From assembly GCA_019637395.1 (NCBI GenBank), contig JAHBVR010000026.1:53805-117804 (forward strand): a stretch of DNA of 64,000 bases. The letters run 5' to 3'. Shown in pieces: positions 61,354 through 64,000 of the stretch. A program made the translations under genes and the position numbers. Position 1 is the first letter of the stretch. Each line of letters starts with the position of its first letter. The notes beneath the pieces are model-generated. The model did no database searches and had not been told where the DNA came from. It saw nothing but the letters and a program-made list of their open reading frames with translations. The stretch comes from Vulcanimicrobiota bacterium. GTDB taxonomy: Bacteria > Vulcanimicrobiota > Xenobia > Xenobiales > JADMJV01.

Positions 61354-62070
61354 TTAGGCGACGGCCAGCAGGCTGCGACCCCAGTTGGCCAGTTCGTCCA
61401 GACTGGCGGCCGGCAGGTAGATGGAAAGCTGCATCTGGTCATCGGCTCCACGCAGAATGGTGGCGACCTGGCCGTTGGGCAGGCGAACCTGGCTGGTCTC
61501 GCGCGTTTCTGGTTGAGCTTCGTGGAACTGCTGCACGATCACGGCCTGGCCACTCCGCACTCCGAAATAAGCAAAATTAGAGTCACTGGAGGGCACGGTG
61601 GCCAATGGCTTGTCCTGGCTAGGCGCGTGCAGGATAGAGGGTTCCAGAGCGGCCAGAGCCAGGCTGGCGCCACGCAGTGGAGCGAAATCTTTTTCATTTT
61701 CGAACTGGAAGTCGATCGATTGGAAGCCGGAAGGGCGGGCTTCCAGTTCCATTTGGGGCTCTTCCATCAGCAAAGGGCCATGCAAGTTGCCGACACAGGT
61801 GCGGCCGGTAAAGTCGGAGCCGGAAACGCGTTGTTCATGCTTTTTAGGGGGAAGGGTCGGTTTGCGCTTGGTTTCCGCGGGAGGGGGCGGGGGCAGAACT
61901 TGGGCTTTCTGGGATAGGTCCAGGCGAGTCTGCAGCGAGAGCGAGTCGACTTCGGTGGCCACCCGGTGGTGGGAAACGGCGCCGTAGCCGTGCTCGACGT
62001 TTTCGACGCGCGGAGAGCGAATCGCCGCCCGGTAGGGTGAGAGGGTGGATCCGATGGCCAGTAAGTTCAT
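61354..62070 (-). CDS. protein of unknown function
   Basis: A 238-residue protein without signal peptide or membrane helix. The first third is polar and Pro-rich (LPPPPPAETKRKPTLPPKK, about 59-77). The remainder is mixed with a short C-terminal helix (SLDELANWGRSLLAV). It lies 33 bases downstream of the large Ser/Gly-rich gene, on the same strand, and may be co-transcribed with it. No family match. Confidence 0.5.
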   Translation of the reverse strand: MNLLAIGSTLSPYRAAIRSPRVENVEHGYGAVSHHRVATEVDSLSLQTRLDLSQKAQVLPPPPPAETKRKPTLPPKKHEQRVSGSDFTGRTCVGNLHGPLLMEEPQMELEARPSGFQSIDFQFENEKDFAPLRGASLALAALEPSILHAPSQDKPLATVPSSDSNFAYFGVRSGQAVIVQQFHEAQPETRETSQVRLPNGQVATILRGADDQMQLSIYLPAASLDELANWGRSLLAVA

Positions 62071-62103
62071 AACCCGACTTTAGACCGGGACCCTGACAGA
62101 AAC

Positions 62104-64000
62104 CTAAAAAGCCTCGGGAGCCGGCCTGGCCGGTTTGCGCTGGTGGCCGCAACACGGACAGGGAATTTCCCGGTGGGCGGCACCCAACGCGTAGCCGCAA
62201 TGGGCGCACGGTTCTTCCTGCAGCTCATCCTGGTTGGTTTTGGCTTCGTTGGCCGGGTTGTGGGTCTTGGCCCGTTGCTCTTCCTTGGGTTTCTTGGCTC
62301 CGGCCGCCGCCTGGCGCTGTTGGGCCTGCCGCTGCTGTTGTTGCTGCTGCTGGGTTTGCTTGCGCTGGGTTTCGGCTTCTTGAGTTTTCTGGGTGCGCGA
62401 AGTGGTCTCGCGTTTTTCGGCTTTGTCGGCCTCTTTCTGGGCTTCCTTGGTTTCGCGCTCGGCTTGGGCCCGTTGTTCTTGTTGCTGGCTATCCTGCTGG
62501 TTCAAGCCGGAACCGGTGGCCGCGCGGGCGGCTATGATCTGGCGGGGATTGATCCCGATATCAGCGGCTTCGGCGGTCAAATGGTTCTCCGGGTTGGCTT
62601 TGACGGCAGGCTGGCCGGTGGCGCCGGCCGAGGAACGCACGGCCGCGGCCGCATTTTCTTGGGCGGCGGCGTTAGGCGGCGGGGGAGCGCTTTCGCCGCT
62701 GACGGGTGGAGTCACCAGCGGGCGTTCACCCATTTGCGGAGCGCGCTGTGGTTCGCTGGGACGGAAAGACGGCGGGGAGAAACCATCTTGACCTGAACCC
62801 CCCTGGCTGGACCCACCCTGGCTAGAGCCGCCACTGCGTTCAACGGCGGCCGGAGCCGGACTGCTGGCCGCGCGAGGCTCGGCGGCCGGCGAATTGTTCG
62901 AAGGCGCGGACGCCGGTGCCGGGGCCGGGTTGGAACTGACAGTGGCTTGATCCGGAGCCGGACGGGACGGCGCCGGACTCTCGACGGCGAGAGCGAGCGG
63001 CTGGGCCGCTGCGGGCGGGGCCTGCAGATGGTTGCTCTCGGCCGGCACGGGACGGGGGCGCGGGGCGGCGGGGGCGTCCAGGGCCGGAGTTTCCTGGCGC
63101 TGCAGGAGCGGGGCCGGCTCTTCGGGACGGCTGGAGCTGGCCGGTTGCGGAGCGGCAGGAGCGCTTTCCGGACGGAGAGCGGGAGCGGCCTCATGGGCAG
63201 CCGGTGCCGAGGTCGGGTTGTGGATGGCGGCGCTCTCCGGCCTGACTCCCTCAGGTTTGGGGATGGTCGGGCCGGCTCCGGGAGTTCCGGCCGCACCCTC
63301 AGAACGAATAGCGGAATTGGCGCCGGTGCTTTCCGAGCGGTTGCTTACAGAAGCCGGAGCATTGCTGTCGGGGCGGCTGCTGAAGGTGGCTGGGCTGGGG
63401 GCGGCGCTGTCGGAACGAGTGCTGAAGGCTGCCGGATTACTGCTGGCCCCGTCGGAAGCTCTCAAGCTGGAAGAAGGGCTGTCCAGACCCCGGAAGACCG
63501 AGCCCGTGCTGTCCCCGCGGCTGCTGATAGAGGCGGGAGTGGTGCCGCTGCTCAGGCTGTCGCTGCCCCGGCTCAAGCTGGAGGTCCCACTACCGAGGGA
63601 GCCCTCGCTACGACTGCTCAGACTGCTGGAGCCCAGGCCCGAATTGGAGCTGGAGCCAAAGGAGCTCATGGAACCGGTAGAGGAGGAGCTGCCAAGACTG
63701 GTGTTGCTGCCCAGGCTCCCAGGATTGCCGGCCGACTTTGACATGGAGCTGCCGATGCTGCTGTCGCTGCTCCAGGCGTTGGCCCCGGGGTTGAAGCCGC
63801 TGACCGTACCCGAGCCGGTGCTCCAGTTGCTGAAAGAGTTGCCCACGCTGGTGGCGGCGTCGCTGATGCCGGTCCAGGCCTTGCCGGCCACATTGGAAAT
63901 ACCCTGGCCGACGCTGCCGGCAGCGTTACTGATGGTATTGTAGGCCGTATTGCCCCAGCTTCCCAGTGTGTTGCTGACACTGCCGGCGGCGTTGCTGATA
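62104..64000 (-). CDS. Ser/Gly/Ala/Pro-rich protein with C-terminal zinc ribbon (partial)
   Basis: The C-terminal 631 or so residues of a protein that starts beyond the right edge, since the frame is open to 64000. It begins with repeats such as ISNAAGSVG and SNAAGSVSN, then a Ser/Gly/Asn-rich region, a Pro/Ala/Ser-rich region, and a Gln/Glu/Ala/Lys coiled-coil-like stretch (QQQQQQRQAQQRQAAAG). It ends in a zinc ribbon with CAHCGYALG and CPCCGHQ (four cysteine positions of the CxxC type). GTG 63891 is the first start codon inside the window but is probably not the real start. No family assigned. The layout recalls the zinc-ribbon/linker protein at 12239. Confidence 0.6.
   Translation of the reverse strand, partial: ISNAAGSVSNTLGSWGNTAYNTISNAAGSVGQGISNVAGKAWTGISDAATSVGNSFSNWSTGSGTVSGFNPGANAWSSDSSIGSSMSKSAGNPGSLGSNTSLGSSSSTGSMSSFGSSSNSGLGSSSLSSRSEGSLGSGTSSLSRGSDSLSSGTTPASISSRGDSTGSVFRGLDSPSSSLRASDGASSNPAAFSTRSDSAAPSPATFSSRPDSNAPASVSNRSESTGANSAIRSEGAAGTPGAGPTIPKPEGVRPESAAIHNPTSAPAAHEAAPALRPESAPAAPQPASSSRPEEPAPLLQRQETPALDAPAAPRPRPVPAESNHLQAPPAAAQPLALAVESPAPSRPAPDQATVSSNPAPAPASAPSNNSPAAEPRAASSPAPAAVERSGGSSQGGSSQGGSGQDGFSPPSFRPSEPQRAPQMGERPLVTPPVSGESAPPPPNAAAQENAAAAVRSSAGATGQPAVKANPENHLTAEAADIGINPRQIIAARAATGSGLNQQDSQQQEQRAQAERETKEAQKEADKAEKRETTSRTQKTQEAETQRKQTQQQQQQQRQAQQRQAAAGAKKPKEEQRAKTHNPANEAKTNQDELQEEPCAHCGYALGAAHREIPCPCCGHQRKPARPAPEAF

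Overview
The window comes from a GC-rich, probably Gram-negative bacterium. A TTG-started outer-membrane beta-barrel protein and a lipoprotein with a classical lipobox support two membranes. The futalosine menaquinone gene mqnD, many zinc-ribbon, TPR and Pro/Ala/Gly-rich proteins and several very long genes without recognisable family suggest a poorly sampled lineage rather than a well-studied genus. I cannot assign a phylum from sequence alone. Coding density is high. Genes often overlap by ATGA, CTGA or TTGA, and GTG or TTG starts are common. No rRNA, CRISPR array, intact IS or prophage is visible.

Regions. 0.1-6 kb: mqnD, then a leftward four-gene run (zinc-ribbon protein, acyl-CoA dehydrogenase-like protein, cupin, protein kinase-like protein lacking catalytic residues) and a separately terminated protein with lysine-rich Gly-X-Y triplets. 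6.2-10.6 kb: a cupin fused to a methionyl-tRNA-synthetase-like enzyme, overlapping an FAD amine oxidase. This pair resembles the hydrazine (N-N bond) forming machinery of actinomycete natural-product clusters. A radical SAM/SPASM protein and a broken ribbon-helix-helix gene follow. 10.7-19.4 kb: a GAF-TPR protein with a readable promoter, a zinc-ribbon/TPR membrane protein, a YHS-thioredoxin protein, a decayed 750-base stretch, a response regulator, a 704-residue unknown protein and an odd tRNA-like gene.

19.4-30.3 kb is a potassium island: kdpFABC with an extra upstream small membrane gene reads left, kdpDE reads right from the same intergenic region, then a porin-like gene and kup. 30.4-35.5 kb carries signalling genes: a KaiC-like ATPase in operon with a hybrid histidine kinase, and a PilZ protein. 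35.6-41.5 kb is one 1958-residue P-loop NTPase/TPR protein with a duplicated N-terminal module. 41.5-47.2 kb is a tightly coupled leuS-cysS-rlmB-like-secreted protein operon in which the methyltransferase appears to start at CTG.

47.3-64 kb mixes small conserved genes (AraC/GyrI-like regulator, DUF493, DUF1801, YaeQ, DUF2177, ddl) with a degenerate PilT-like ATPase, a large beta-propeller lipoprotein, a multiply frameshifted Rpn-type nuclease/transposase relic, dispersed palindromic repeats, an apparent double protease (HExxH plus subtilase) split by a frameshift, an HNH endonuclease, and the C-terminal part of a Ser/Gly/Ala/Pro-rich zinc-ribbon protein that runs off the right edge.

The best candidate for an undescribed system is the cupin-MetRS/FAD oxidase pair at 6.2-9.2 kb. 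The double protease, the 1958-residue NTPase and the cationic collagen-like protein come next. All assignments are from reading the sequence; no database search was possible.
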